From: [Pantoea] beijingensis
GTDB taxonomy: Bacteria; Pseudomonadota; Gammaproteobacteria; Enterobacterales; Enterobacteriaceae
Reading direction: 5' to 3'
DNA: 64,000 nucleotides
Assembly (NCBI RefSeq): GCF_022647505.1
Contig: NZ_CP071409.1
Location: forward strand, 186,001-250,000
This document shows positions 47,021-57,300 of the stretch, one piece after another. Both the position numbers and the translations under genes were made by a program. The notes under the pieces are model-generated. The model worked only from the letters and a program-made list of their open reading frames with translations. It made no database searches and was not told the DNA's origin. Each line of letters starts with the position of its first letter. Within the stretch, counting starts at the first letter, position 1.

Positions 47021-48343
47021 ATGCGCAAATCACGTCTTTTACCATGGTTAACCTTGTCTCTGCCTCTGATTATTGCAGGTTGCGACAACGCTTCAACCTT
47101 GGATCCGTCAACGCAAATTGGTGACAATCCCGAACTGCCAAAAGCGCAAAATTTTCTGTTACCACCGATGAAAGTACCTAGCGGTATTTCATGGACGAAT
47201 GACGAAAAGCCAAAAGTAGCTGACGGATTAAAAATTGAAAAAGTCGCTGATGGCTTTATGCATCCGCGTCAGGTTTATGTCCTGCCAAATAACGATATTC
47301 TGGTGGTTGAATCGAACGGTCCTGGCGGCCCGATCAGCAAACCGAAAGAGATCATTATGGGCGTGGTGCAGAAGGCGGCCAGCAAAGATGGTACGGGTGG
47401 CAACCGTATTACGCTACTACGCAATGCTAACGGCGATGGTAAGACCTGGGAGAAACATACTTTCCTGGAAAACCTGCATTCACCGTTTGGCGTGCAGCTC
47501 ATTGGCGACACACTGTACGTTGCCAATACCGATAGCCTGATGAAATACCACTATGAAAGCGGCGCAACTCAAATTACCGATCCTGGTGTTGAGGTTGGCG
47601 ATCTGCCTGGCGGCCCGATTAACCACCACTGGACCAAATCTCTGCTTGCCAGCCCGGACGGAAGCAAGCTGTATATTGGTGTGGGTTCTAACAGTAACAT
47701 TACTGAGAACGGTATCGGTGCTGAATTCCGTCGTGCTGCTGTTCTGGAAATGGATACGGCCACGGGTGCCAGCCGCATTTTCGCCAGCGGGTTACGTAAC
47801 CCAACGGCACTGCAGTGGGAACCTCAAACCGGTAAGTTATGGGCGGTCATTAACGAACGTGACGAAATCGGTGCTGACCTGGTACCAGATTATCTTACCT
47901 CTGTACAAGACGGCGCTTTCTATGGCTGGCCCTACAGCTACTACGGACAAAACATTGACGAACGCGTTCGTCCACAGCGTCCTGATTTAGTTGCGAAAGC
48001 AATCAAACCAGATTACGCGCTGAGTTCGCATGTGGCACCGCTTGGCCTGTTGTTCTACACCGGAGATAACCTGCCTGCAGAGTATAAAGGCGGTGCGTTT
48101 ATCAGTGAACATGGTAGCTGGAACCGTAAGCCACTCAATGGTTATCGCGTTGTTTGGGTTGCGTTCAAAGATGGCAAACCTGTTGGTCAGCCAAAACCTG
48201 TGGTTACCGGCTTCCTGTCTGACGATGAGTCACAGGTTCATGGCTTACCGGTAGGATTGGCGATGGACAAAAAGGGCGCAGTAATTCTGGCCGACGATGC
48301 GGGGAATACCGTATGGCGCGTGTCGGGAGCTAATGCGCAGTAA
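47021..48343 (+). CDS. PQQ-type sorbosone/aldose dehydrogenase-like lipoprotein
   Basis: 440 residues. Lipobox IIAGC with Cys at residue 21 predicts a lipoprotein. The body is a six-bladed beta-propeller of the soluble aldose sugar dehydrogenase/sorbosone dehydrogenase family (MHPRQVYVLPNNDILVVES, GVGSNSNITENG, GLRNPTALQWEP, HGSWNRKPLNGYRV, VHGLPVGLAM). A PQQ cofactor is usual in the family but not proven here. TAAGGAGGAG precedes the ATG. A strong terminator closes the unit. Confidence 0.9.
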   Translation: MRKSRLLPWLTLSLPLIIAGCDNASTLDPSTQIGDNPELPKAQNFLLPPMKVPSGISWTNDEKPKVADGLKIEKVADGFMHPRQVYVLPNNDILVVESNGPGGPISKPKEIIMGVVQKAASKDGTGGNRITLLRNANGDGKTWEKHTFLENLHSPFGVQLIGDTLYVANTDSLMKYHYESGATQITDPGVEVGDLPGGPINHHWTKSLLASPDGSKLYIGVGSNSNITENGIGAEFRRAAVLEMDTATGASRIFASGLRNPTALQWEPQTGKLWAVINERDEIGADLVPDYLTSVQDGAFYGWPYSYYGQNIDERVRPQRPDLVAKAIKPDYALSSHVAPLGLLFYTGDNLPAEYKGGAFISEHGSWNRKPLNGYRVVWVAFKDGKPVGQPKPVVTGFLSDDESQVHGLPVGLAMDKKGAVILADDAGNTVWRVSGANAQ

Positions 48344-48383
48344 ATAATATCGTCATTAGCTTTAGATAATGACGTGCTAAGCG

Positions 48384-48422
48384 CGCCGGACAACCAGTGA
48401 TTGTTGTCCGGCGTTTTTTTTG
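48384..48422 (+). terminator. Strong rho-independent terminator
   Basis: CGCCGGACAAC (48384-48394) pairs with GTTGTCCGGCG (48403-48413), followed by eight T. Confidence 0.97.
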
Positions 48423-48464
48423 TCCCCTGACAAATGATGGCGCTACATTAAGAAGGTTGTACTA

Positions 48465-49118
48465 ATGAGTGATATGCGTGAACGTCTACGTGGGCTTAAA
48501 GCTCTTCCCGGGCCTTATACTCCATTCGATATTACCGCCGCGCCTTCCCATCCGGCATCCCTTTTTACCGAATGGCTGGATATGGCCATCGCTGCCGGAT
48601 TGCGTGAACCCCATGCCATGACGCTTTCAACCGTAGATAGCGAGGGCTTTCCAGATGCCCGCGTGTTAATTCTGAAGAATGTTGATGCGCACGGCTGGCA
48701 CTTCGCAATAACCCGTAACAGCCCTAAAGGGCAGCAAATAGCGCATTGTCCGCAGGTTGCCATCACATTTTACTGGCCGTTACTCGGTCGGCAAGTTCGT
48801 CTTCGCGGCAAGGCAATTGACCAGGGCGATCAGGTTAATGCTAGCGACTTTCGTGCCCGTCCGTTGGGATCAAGGGCAGCGGCACTATTGGGGCGGCAAA
48901 GCGAACAACTGGAACATCCGCAAGAACTGGACGACGCACTGGTGGCACAGCTGCGTGAACTGGAAGCGAACCCGGAGAAGGTTGCTCCGCACTGGGCAGT
49001 TTATGCCGTATTACCGGAAAGTGTGGAGTTCTGGCAGGGGGATGAACAGCGTCGACATACGCGACTACGTTATCTTCGGGAAGGTGACAATTGGAGAACA
49101 GAACGGCTCTGGCCTTGA
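48465..49118 (+). CDS. PdxH-like pyridoxamine 5'-phosphate oxidase family protein
   Basis: 217 residues with the FMN-binding split-barrel and C-terminal dimerisation region of PdxH (EPHAMTLSTVDSEGFPDARVLILKNV, WPLLGRQVRLRGKA, PESVEFWQGDEQRRHTRLRY). True PdxH begins near ADLTPLF and oxidises pyridoxamine 5'-phosphate; this copy has a different N-terminus and probably is a paralogue, so I leave the symbol blank. AGAAGG precedes the ATG. Confidence 0.88.
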   Translation: MSDMRERLRGLKALPGPYTPFDITAAPSHPASLFTEWLDMAIAAGLREPHAMTLSTVDSEGFPDARVLILKNVDAHGWHFAITRNSPKGQQIAHCPQVAITFYWPLLGRQVRLRGKAIDQGDQVNASDFRARPLGSRAAALLGRQSEQLEHPQELDDALVAQLRELEANPEKVAPHWAVYAVLPESVEFWQGDEQRRHTRLRYLREGDNWRTERLWP

Positions 49119-49136
49119 TTCCTGTCTGATTGGGAG

Positions 49137-49175
49137 AAGGTATACCCGCAACGTACTGCTACGAGTATACCTTTT
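49137..49175. terminator. Hairpin between PdxH-like gene and proP
   Basis: AAGGTATAC (49137-49145) pairs with GTATACCTT (49165-49173), followed by TT; it lies between convergent genes. Confidence 0.6.
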
Positions 49176-49250
49176 ATTCGTCTGGCCGCCTTATCAGGGA
49201 GCACCCCGTTCCGGGGGTTGGCCACCCTGATGCAACTTACTTATACAGAC

Positions 49251-50753
49251 TTAGTTAATATCTGGATGCTGATGCACCAGATGTTTGCGCTTTTCTTCCA
49301 GCTCAGCAATCTCTGCATCTATATCCTCGATTTTTTGTTCGATATTATCGTGGTGCTCTTGCAGAATTTCTTTTGCTTCTTCCAGATCCGAAGCCGCAGG
49401 CGTTGCGCCACGCAGGGGCTTATTTGCCGTCTCCTTCATCGTAATGCCAGTGATTAAGCCAATCACAGCCACTACCATCAGATAATAAGCTGGCATATAC
49501 AGATCGCCTGATGTTTCAACCAGCCAGGCGGCCAGCGTAGGCGTTAGACCGGCGACCAATACTGAGATATTAAAGGCGCTGGCCAGCGCGCTATAACGGA
49601 TATGCGTTGGAAACATCGCGGGCAGAGTCGATGCCATTACGCCAGTGAAGCAGTTTAGGATCACTGCCAGCAGCAGCAGCCCGGCAAAAATTAAGCCGAT
49701 TACGTTGCTGTTAATCATCATAAATGCCGGGATAGCCAGAACCATCAGCGCGATACTGCCAATAATAACGAAGGGACGACGACCGAAACGATCGCTCAGC
49801 AGCCCCATTACTGGCTGCACAAAGAGCATACCGATCATGATAGCGATAATGATTAGCACGCCATGATCTTCTGAATAATGCAGATTATGCGACAGATAGC
49901 TTGGCATATAGGTCAACAGCATGTAGTAGGTCACGTTGGTAGAGATCACCAGACCAATACAGGCCAACAGGCTTTTCCAGTGCTTAGTCGCGATCTCTTT
50001 AAACGAGATCTTCGGTCCTTCACGTAGCCCATCCCGATCTCCCTGCTCAAGCTTATCAACGTGCTGCTGAAACGCGGGTGTCTCTTCTAGCGCGTGGCGC
50101 AGGTAAAGACCGATGATACCTAGCGGCAGCGCAAGATAGAACGGCAGGCGCCAACCCCACTGCAGGAAGCTCTCCTCGCCAATGATCGCGGAAATCAGAA
50201 CAACGATGCCCGCCCCCAGTACAAAACCGGCAATCGAACCAAAGTCGAGCCAGCTTCCCATAAATCCACGTTTACGGTCGGGTGAATACTCTGCCACGAA
50301 GATAGAGGCGCCGGTATATTCGCCACCGACGGAAAAGCCCTGTGCCATTTTAGCCAGCAGCAGCAGAATAGGTGCCCAAATGCCGATACTGTCATACGAC
50401 GGTATCAGGCCGATGGCAAAGGTGCTGAGCGACATAATGATAATGGTGATGGACAGGATCTTCTGTCGGCCATATTTATCGCCGAGCGCACCGAAGAACA
50501 GGCCACCTAATGGACGAATCAAAAAGGGAACTGAGAAGGTTGCAAGGGCGGCAATCATTTGCACGCTCGGATCGGCGCCCGGAAAAAACACTTTACCTAA
50601 TGCATAGGCAACAAAGCCATAAACACCGAAATCAAACCATTCCATGGCATTCCCCAGGGATGCCGCAGTAATGGCCTTACGTAATCTTGCGTCATCAATG
50701 ATAGTGACATCATCTAACGCGATTGGCTTTACACGCTTCCTACGTAGCTTCAT
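49251..50753 (-). CDS. proP: Osmosensory proline/betaine:H+ symporter
   Basis: 500 residues, the same as E. coli ProP, and close to it throughout. Twelve membrane segments of the MFS, with the signature GDKYGRQKIL in the first cytoplasmic loop and DRFGRRPFVI in the second half. The long C-terminal tail (about 450-500; EAKEILQEHHDNIEQKIEDIDAEIAELEEKRK in parts) is the antiparallel coiled coil that tunes osmotic activation. Confidence 0.97.
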   Translation of the reverse strand: MKLRRKRVKPIALDDVTIIDDARLRKAITAASLGNAMEWFDFGVYGFVAYALGKVFFPGADPSVQMIAALATFSVPFLIRPLGGLFFGALGDKYGRQKILSITIIIMSLSTFAIGLIPSYDSIGIWAPILLLLAKMAQGFSVGGEYTGASIFVAEYSPDRKRGFMGSWLDFGSIAGFVLGAGIVVLISAIIGEESFLQWGWRLPFYLALPLGIIGLYLRHALEETPAFQQHVDKLEQGDRDGLREGPKISFKEIATKHWKSLLACIGLVISTNVTYYMLLTYMPSYLSHNLHYSEDHGVLIIIAIMIGMLFVQPVMGLLSDRFGRRPFVIIGSIALMVLAIPAFMMINSNVIGLIFAGLLLLAVILNCFTGVMASTLPAMFPTHIRYSALASAFNISVLVAGLTPTLAAWLVETSGDLYMPAYYLMVVAVIGLITGITMKETANKPLRGATPAASDLEEAKEILQEHHDNIEQKIEDIDAEIAELEEKRKHLVHQHPDIN

Positions 50754-51312
50754 ATAAATCGCCTGTATTTTTTACCCAAAATGAAAATTCCCATCGGCCA
50801 GCATAGTCGCTAAAACGCCAGCTGGCCGCATGTAAGAGAAAATTTTATCTGGCCATTTGATAGCCATTGAGCGGTGCGGAATCGCAATGCGTACCGTGTA
50901 AAATGCAGCCGCCCGACCATACAGTATATCGTCTGAATGACCATATATGTAATTTTCTGTCAGTTTATCTCGGTTTCTGCCAGATAATCGGGCTGTAAAT
51001 TTATCTGGCACAGAGATAACTTTTCATTGCTCAGAGGATTATTCGGTAGAGGAGATCATAAACCGCATCCTTACTTTTTCTGTGAGCGGCTCTTGCGTAA
51101 CGCATGGTGCATTGTGTGCCTTGTTATCGTGCAAACCCGGGCGATACATCGGGGGCTTATCTCTCCGTGCAGCGACCTTGCTCTGTTCTGAACTTGTATC
51201 CAGGCCAGTATTCATCTGGCTTATCCCATCTCATAACGTCTGCACGAAGAAGGCTGGCCTGCTTTATGCATAAGCCTTAGAGAAATATGGCACCTGATGA
51301 GAGAGTAATGAG
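50754..51312. other. Divergent region between proP and the amidase gene
   Basis: 559 bases without a supported gene. E. coli proP uses a CRP-repressed and a Fis/RpoS promoter; I could not place either. Several short frames on both strands look spurious. Confidence 0.5.
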
Positions 51313-52749
51313 ATGCGGGATATCCTGGATACAGATGCACTGCAATTAGCCGCGCTGATAAAGTGCCGTGAGCTTTCTGCTGTTGAAGTGGTACAGGCGT
51401 CAATAGCGCGCATGCAGCTGTTGGAACCTACGCTACATGCCTTCTGCACACCGACCACCGAGCAAGCGCTGGCTGATGCACAGCAACTGGATAAAAAGCT
51501 GGCGCGAGGAGAGGACGTGGGTGCGCTGGCGGGAGTCCCCATTGCTGTCAAAGACCTCATTTCTACTGCTGGTGTGAAAACCACTTCTGGTTCGTTCATT
51601 TATCAAGATTTTATTCCTGATGAGGACGATATCGTTGTGGAGCGTGTCAGGCAGGCAGGTGCCATTATCCTCGGAAAAACGACCGCCCCGGAGTTCGGCT
51701 ATAGTGGCGTCGGTCATAATCCACTATTTGAGTCACCGCGTAATCCGTGGAATACGGCGCTAACACCTGGCGGATCAAGTGCCGGTTCTGGTGTTGCGCT
51801 GGCGGCACGGATGTGCCCGCTCGCGCTTGGCAGTGATGGCGGTGGGTCGGTGCGTATTCCGGCAGCGCACTGCGGCGTTTACGGCTTTAAGGCATCAATG
51901 GGACGGGTACCGCTCTATCCTGGCTGTCGCGATGAGCGTTATCCCGGCGTTTCAAGCTGGGAGTCGCTTGAGCACATTGGACCAATGACGCGCAGCGTTG
52001 CGGATGCTGCGCTGATGATGTCAGTTATTGCCGGGCCTGATATGCGCGATCGACACTCAATCCCCGGTGGTGATGTTGACTGGCTGGCGGCAACGCGTCG
52101 GAATATTAAAGGATTGCGTATCGCTTACAGCGCTGATTGGGGATACGCCGCTGTTGACCCTGAGGTTCGTGCCATCGTTGGCCGCGCCGTTAGTGTTTTT
52201 GAGCGTGAGTTAGGTTGTATCGTAGAAGAAGCCGATCCTGGTTTTCCCGACCCACGTGAAGCTTTTATGGCGCTGGTCGCGATGGATACCGACCTGGTGG
52301 GGATGCGTCGGCTGATGGAAACCTATGGCGATAAAATGTCACCACATTTGGTCGCCATGCTGCGTCAAAACTGGAGCGCCGAAGATTTCACCAATGCGAT
52401 AACCACTCGCAAGGCCGTGACGAACAGTATGTGGCGCTTTATGCAGCGTTATGACCTGTTAATCACGCCAACACTTGCGACGCCACCTTTCCCTCTTTAT
52501 ATGCAGGGCCCGGAAATTATTGACGGACGCATGGTGGCCAATAACGAATGGCTGGCGTTCTGTTTCCCACTCAACCTGACCGGGCAACCGGCAGCATCGT
52601 TACCGGCCGGGTTGACGTCATCAGGATTGCCCGTTGGCTTACAGCTTGTGGGCAGGCATCTGGATGATGCAACCGTACTGGCTGCCAGTGCGTTATTCGA
52701 ACAGGCACAGCCCTGGATACATCACAAGCCAGCTGTATTACAGCCTTGA
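51313..52749 (+). CDS. Amidase signature family hydrolase
   Basis: 478 residues with the full Ser-cisSer-Lys triad: Lys80 (AVKD), Ser155 (GGSSAGS) and nucleophile Ser179 (GGGSVR), the two serines 24 apart as in the family. Likely hydrolyses a carboxamide or a similar C-N bond; GatA function is unlikely since no gatB/gatC is near. It is 36 bases upstream of an NCS1 permease gene, suggesting import and breakdown of a nitrogenous base or amide. Confidence 0.93.
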   Translation: MRDILDTDALQLAALIKCRELSAVEVVQASIARMQLLEPTLHAFCTPTTEQALADAQQLDKKLARGEDVGALAGVPIAVKDLISTAGVKTTSGSFIYQDFIPDEDDIVVERVRQAGAIILGKTTAPEFGYSGVGHNPLFESPRNPWNTALTPGGSSAGSGVALAARMCPLALGSDGGGSVRIPAAHCGVYGFKASMGRVPLYPGCRDERYPGVSSWESLEHIGPMTRSVADAALMMSVIAGPDMRDRHSIPGGDVDWLAATRRNIKGLRIAYSADWGYAAVDPEVRAIVGRAVSVFERELGCIVEEADPGFPDPREAFMALVAMDTDLVGMRRLMETYGDKMSPHLVAMLRQNWSAEDFTNAITTRKAVTNSMWRFMQRYDLLITPTLATPPFPLYMQGPEIIDGRMVANNEWLAFCFPLNLTGQPAASLPAGLTSSGLPVGLQLVGRHLDDATVLAASALFEQAQPWIHHKPAVLQP

Positions 52750-52785
52750 TGCATCATCTTTGATAAATCCAATGGGGATTCGACC

Positions 52786-54099
52786 ATGAAATCAGAACAG
52801 CAAAATACATTGGAACAAGAATTTGAACATGGACCGGTTCCGTTAACTCACCGCCACTCCACTCGTTCAGTTGCAGCCGTGTGGTTTGGTTTTCCTATGA
52901 TCCTGACCAATGCGCTGTTTGGTGGCATCATCACCTGGCATCTTGGCTTCTGGCCAGCAATATATGCAATTCTGCTGGGTAATCTGGTGCTGTTTGGCTA
53001 TGTTGGTGCCCTCAGTTATTTTGCCGGTAGCACAGGCCTGAATTTTGCCCTGCAGGCGAAACGTACCTTTGGCAGTAAAGGCTATATCCTGGTTTCCGGA
53101 TTTTTATCGACGGTGGTGATCGGCTGGTACGCGTTTCAAACCGGACTAACCGGGACGGTGATTCACGAAACTTTCGGCTGGAATGAGCTGGGTGTGAGTG
53201 CCTTTGCTATGGTGCTCTACATTGGTATTACTTTTATGGGCGTGCGTGCGCTGTCGCTACTTGGAATGATTGCGGCACCGATGTATGTCATTCTTGGGCT
53301 GGTGGCACTGTGGTTTATCTCAGGTGAACACGATCTCAGTCAAATTGTCTCTTTCCAGGGCGGCGGTGCGGCGATAGGTGGAATGACGATGGGAACCGCC
53401 GTCACGATGGTCGTTGCGGGTTTTGCCGATTCTGGCACCATGACGGCTGATTTCACCCGCTGGTCAAAAGATGGTAAATCCGCGGTGATAGCGGCATTTT
53501 CAGCTTTTCCACTGGCAAACGTTATCTCCTACCTGTTTGGCGTGGTGATCGTCGCAGCGGGTGCTGCGATTGATCCGCTGCAAAACGGCGGTAATTTTCT
53601 GCCGTTGCTCATGGGACATGGCGCTGCACTCAGCGTGATCGCCTTTGTGTTTGTGTTTATTAATCTTGGCTCGGTGTGTACGCATTGTCTCTACAATGGG
53701 GCGGTGGGCTTCAGCCATCTTTTTGGCAGTAAAATGCGCCTCTGGACGGTTATTCTTGGCGTCATCGGCGGCGTCTTAGCGCTGGTTGGCGTCTGGCACT
53801 ATTTTCTGTCGTGGCTTAGCCTGCTGGGTGTGGTGGTGCCGCCGTTTGGTGCGGTCATGATTGTCGACCTAATCTTTATGGAGGCGATCAGCCGTGAACG
53901 CCCTGCAACGGCATTTCGCGGTAGCGCATTCCTCGCATGGGCGATTGGGAGTGCTAGCGCGGTAATCGCACATGTTTGGTTCCCGGCCTTTGGTGAAGCG
54001 GTAATTGGCTTATTAAGTGCGGCCGTTGCTTACAGCTTGTTGGTAAAACAGGCGGCTAAAGCCCCGGTTGCTATGATGCCAGAAAAGAAAAGCGTCTGA
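52786..54099 (+). CDS. NCS1-type cytosine/purine permease
   Basis: 437-residue inner-membrane transporter with 12 predicted helices of the CodB/NCS1 family (FGFPMILTNALFGGIITWHLG, FADSGTMTADFTRWSKDGKS, GVVVPPFGAVMIVDLIF). It shares an operon with the amidase. The substrate is not deducible; no cytosine deaminase is adjacent. Confidence 0.9.
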   Translation: MKSEQQNTLEQEFEHGPVPLTHRHSTRSVAAVWFGFPMILTNALFGGIITWHLGFWPAIYAILLGNLVLFGYVGALSYFAGSTGLNFALQAKRTFGSKGYILVSGFLSTVVIGWYAFQTGLTGTVIHETFGWNELGVSAFAMVLYIGITFMGVRALSLLGMIAAPMYVILGLVALWFISGEHDLSQIVSFQGGGAAIGGMTMGTAVTMVVAGFADSGTMTADFTRWSKDGKSAVIAAFSAFPLANVISYLFGVVIVAAGAAIDPLQNGGNFLPLLMGHGAALSVIAFVFVFINLGSVCTHCLYNGAVGFSHLFGSKMRLWTVILGVIGGVLALVGVWHYFLSWLSLLGVVVPPFGAVMIVDLIFMEAISRERPATAFRGSAFLAWAIGSASAVIAHVWFPAFGEAVIGLLSAAVAYSLLVKQAAKAPVAMMPEKKSV

Positions 54100-54134
54100 G
54101 CCACATCAGGCGTTGTAAAACCATGATGTACTAG

Positions 54135-54195
54135 CGCGTCCCACGCTGTGTGGGGCGCGATATTAGCGGTGCTCGGGACCATTATTATCGGTCCC
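54135..54195. terminator. Two hairpins between the permease and the EAL gene
   Basis: CGCGTCCCAC-GCTGT-GTGGGGCGCG (54135-54159, ten pairs with one G-T) and GGGACC...GGTCCC (54175-54195), which overlaps the end of the EAL gene; between convergent genes. Confidence 0.7.
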
Positions 54196-55762
54196 TGATG
54201 GACTTTTTCCCCTCGTGCTGTAACCAATGCTGCAGCGTGTTACTGTCCATCGCGCGGGCGTAATAGTAACCCTGAATAAAGGTTACGCCGTGGTTAAGTA
54301 AATATTCTAACTGCATTTGCGTCTCAACACCTTCCCCAAGAACCTGTAGCGCCAGTTTATCGCCCAGACTAATGATCGCATCCAGTACCGGTGTTTCACT
54401 TTCAATGGACTCAATGCTATTGATAAAGCCGCGATCTATCTTCAGGTAATCGAGTTCGAACTGTTGTAAATACTTCAGCGAACAGTGGCCGGTACCGAAA
54501 TCATCGATAGCAATAGCGAGCCCTTCTCGCCGGAGCAGTGCCAGTTTTTTGGCCACTCCCTCACCATCGGTGATCAGACTACGTTCCGTCAGCTCTAACG
54601 TTATCTTTACCTGTTTATCGGCGAGTTTTTGGACAAACTGGCGAATATCGCTTACGAAATCGGAGTGCTGCAGATGCTCGGCCGCGACATTAACGCCAAG
54701 ATGGAAGCCAGGCTTCATTGACCAATGGGCGACATCCCTGGCAATTAAATCCAACAGATGGCGGGTCAGCGGCACGATCATCGTTTCCGCCTCGGCGGCG
54801 GCGATAAAAATATCAGGACGAACCCATTTACCATCACGCCGCCGCCAGCGCATTAACGCTTCAACGCCACTGCATGAACCGGCTTTCGCATGATAAACGG
54901 GTTGATAATGGACGGTAAATTCCTGGTTCTCTATCGCTTTACGAATATCGTAACGGAAAGACATCTTCCGTTTGAGCCAGCTGCGGACTAACGCCATAAA
55001 TAACAGCGAGAACATTACGGTCATGGGCAGAAAGGTTAAAAAGATCTGCTGCCAGCTTTTCACGAATGCGGTCGCGGGTGAAGTGACACTAATACTGATG
55101 GGGTAGCGCGAAGAGTTAGCGCTATAGCGGCTATTGTCGGCCAGGCTATTGTGAACTGCATTGACCTGGCCTGTTTGAATACGAAAGCCACCGCCAAACT
55201 GCATTTCCATCTGGTAGCCGCGTGATATACCCAGTACGCGCATCAAATCAGTAAGGTACTGCCCGTCAACAACTGCAAATACGCCATAGCCTGAGGGTAA
55301 CGCTCGGTAAAAAATCACCGCTGGCCGATCGGGGGCACCAACCGTGCCATCAATTGATAGCATCTGATCTTTTTTATCCTTTAAGAACTGCGGCAGACGT
55401 ACCATTTGTTGCAGGGTGCCGGGATGCTGGCCGTAAGCAGAGGAACAAAGTACGTTGTCGCCTTTCGATAAGCCTACCGAGCGGAAATAGGCATAAATTG
55501 AACCCAGCCGATGAATATCCTTTTCGATCGGAGCACACTCTCGGCGATCGTATTGCTGTAGTCGGTCGAGCATATCCCATGCCTTATTGGCGATCTCTTC
55601 CGCCTGGTTGAGTAAGGTTTCCGTCGTTGAAACCTGCTGATGGCGCACGATCTTCTTCGCTTCAATAAAGGTAAAAACCAGGCTTAACAGCACAGGCAAT
55701 AGTCCTGCGGCCAGCAAAAGTAGCCAGCTGCGATTGCGTTTCCGTGTGAGGGCTGCCACCAC
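54185..55762 (-). CDS. CSS-motif EAL-domain c-di-GMP phosphodiesterase
   Basis: 525 residues from the GTG at 55762, chosen because AAGGAG lies six bases before and it gives a normal PdeC-like length; the frame is open to a GTG at 55882. A first helix (SWLLLLAAGLLPVLLSLVF), a periplasmic CSS domain with NVLCSSAYG, a second helix near 240, and an EAL domain. EAL residues are intact: GVEALMRW, VNVA, ELTER, DDFGTG, KIDRGF and GEGVET. There is no GGDEF domain. It should lower c-di-GMP; the periplasmic cysteines may sense redox state as in PdeC-type enzymes. Confidence 0.93.
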   Translation of the reverse strand: MVAALTRKRNRSWLLLLAAGLLPVLLSLVFTFIEAKKIVRHQQVSTTETLLNQAEEIANKAWDMLDRLQQYDRRECAPIEKDIHRLGSIYAYFRSVGLSKGDNVLCSSAYGQHPGTLQQMVRLPQFLKDKKDQMLSIDGTVGAPDRPAVIFYRALPSGYGVFAVVDGQYLTDLMRVLGISRGYQMEMQFGGGFRIQTGQVNAVHNSLADNSRYSANSSRYPISISVTSPATAFVKSWQQIFLTFLPMTVMFSLLFMALVRSWLKRKMSFRYDIRKAIENQEFTVHYQPVYHAKAGSCSGVEALMRWRRRDGKWVRPDIFIAAAEAETMIVPLTRHLLDLIARDVAHWSMKPGFHLGVNVAAEHLQHSDFVSDIRQFVQKLADKQVKITLELTERSLITDGEGVAKKLALLRREGLAIAIDDFGTGHCSLKYLQQFELDYLKIDRGFINSIESIESETPVLDAIISLGDKLALQVLGEGVETQMQLEYLLNHGVTFIQGYYYARAMDSNTLQHWLQHEGKKSIRDR

Positions 55763-55978
55763 AGGAGGCTCCTTATTTGCGATCACTTGTTGAACTGAGT
55801 ATGCGGTAATACGTGGCGTATGTTGCAGAATAGCATGTGGTTGAGTGGCTCGGATGATATCTCGGGTAGGGACAACACTCACTGAGTTAAGGTGATATTG
55901 ACTTTTGCGGTGGTGGATATCGTAGGAATATTAACAACGGCTGACGAGCCTGTCGCGGCCCGCCAGCAAATTGGGATA

Positions 55979-57163
55979 TCAATCGTTAAAAAAGGTCTGC
56001 CTGATGGCCAGTTCTACGCCACGAAGTTCCGCCAGCCCTTTTAGGCGGCCTATAGCGGAATAACCCGGATTAGTTTTCTTTTTCAGGTCATCCAGCATTT
56101 GATGCCCGTGATCGGGCCGCATTGGGATGGCGCGGGTAGACCCCTGTTTACGACGTTTCTGTTCTTCAGCAAGGATTGCCTTTACCACCTGAACCATATC
56201 GACATCACCCCCTAAATGGGTTGCTTCGTGGAAGCTCTTGGGGTTCTCTTCACGGCGCGTGGATCGCAGGTGGGTAAAGTGAATGCGATCGGCAAAGGTT
56301 TCCACCATCTTCACTAAATCGTTATCGGCACGAACGCCGTAAGAACCGGTACAGAAAGTGAAGCCGTTGTGAATACTGTCGACGGTTTCTTTTAGCCAGT
56401 GCATATCCTCAATGGTTGAGACAATGCGTGGCAGGCCGAGGATAGGGCGTGGTGGATCGTCCGGATGGACGGCAAGAACGATACCGGATGCTTCCGCCAC
56501 CGGCACGATAGCGCGCAGGAATTCGGCCATATGTTCGCGTAATTTAGCCTTATCGATACCATCATACTGTGACAGCTGAGCCTGAAATTGCTCAACGGTA
56601 TAACCCTCTTCCGCACCCGGCAGTCCGGCAATAATATTACGAGTCAGCTTCTCAACGTCTTCTGCGCTCATAGCGTGAAAATAGTCTGCTGCCTGCTGTT
56701 GTTCCTCATCGCTGTACTCCTGCATGGCGCCGGGGCGTTGTAAAATATGTAGCTCGAAGGCGGCGAAGGCCACGGCGTCAAAACGTAATGCTTTCGAGCC
56801 GTCCGGCAGCGGATATTCAAGATCGGTACGGGTCCAGTCGAGTACCGGCATAAAATTGTAGCAGACCGTATCCACGCCGCAGCTCCCCAGGTTACGGAGA
56901 GATTGCTGATAGTTAGCGATATAATGCTGATAATCGCCGCGCTGTGTTTTGATGGATTCATGGATCGGGATACTCTCTACCACTGACCAAATTAAACCTT
57001 TTTCTGCCAGCAATGCCTGCCGTGCTTGAATTTCTTCAACTGGCCATACCTCACCGTTAGCAATATGGTGCAGTGCTGTGACGATGCCGGTAGCACCGGC
57101 CTGACGTGCATCATCCAACGAAACGGGATCGTTTGGGCCGTACCAGCGCCATGTATGTTCCAT
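55979..57163 (-). CDS. uxuA: D-mannonate dehydratase
   Basis: 394 residues, equal to E. coli UxuA and close to it throughout ([70 protein letters not shown]). It converts D-mannonate to 2-keto-3-deoxygluconate in hexuronate breakdown. It is downstream of an MFS gene on the same strand, 137 bases away. uxuB (mannonate oxidoreductase) is not next to it as in E. coli. Confidence 0.97.
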   Translation of the reverse strand: MEHTWRWYGPNDPVSLDDARQAGATGIVTALHHIANGEVWPVEEIQARQALLAEKGLIWSVVESIPIHESIKTQRGDYQHYIANYQQSLRNLGSCGVDTVCYNFMPVLDWTRTDLEYPLPDGSKALRFDAVAFAAFELHILQRPGAMQEYSDEEQQQAADYFHAMSAEDVEKLTRNIIAGLPGAEEGYTVEQFQAQLSQYDGIDKAKLREHMAEFLRAIVPVAEASGIVLAVHPDDPPRPILGLPRIVSTIEDMHWLKETVDSIHNGFTFCTGSYGVRADNDLVKMVETFADRIHFTHLRSTRREENPKSFHEATHLGGDVDMVQVVKAILAEEQKRRKQGSTRAIPMRPDHGHQMLDDLKKKTNPGYSAIGRLKGLAELRGVELAIRQTFFND

Positions 57164-57300
57164 ATTTTTTCCTTACCCTGTAAGGGTGAACTGATTGCTA
57201 AAGCGGGGTCGGGATGCGTGAGCCTGTTCACCGTGCTGTATCTGCAGTGTCCTTACGGCATGTGTTACGTCAGTCACGGCCCAATCCCGACCATAAATAA

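Noticed and set aside
48465..49118. Calling the gene pdxH
   Set aside because: The N-terminus differs from true PdxH and the context lacks its usual neighbours; paralogue is likelier.
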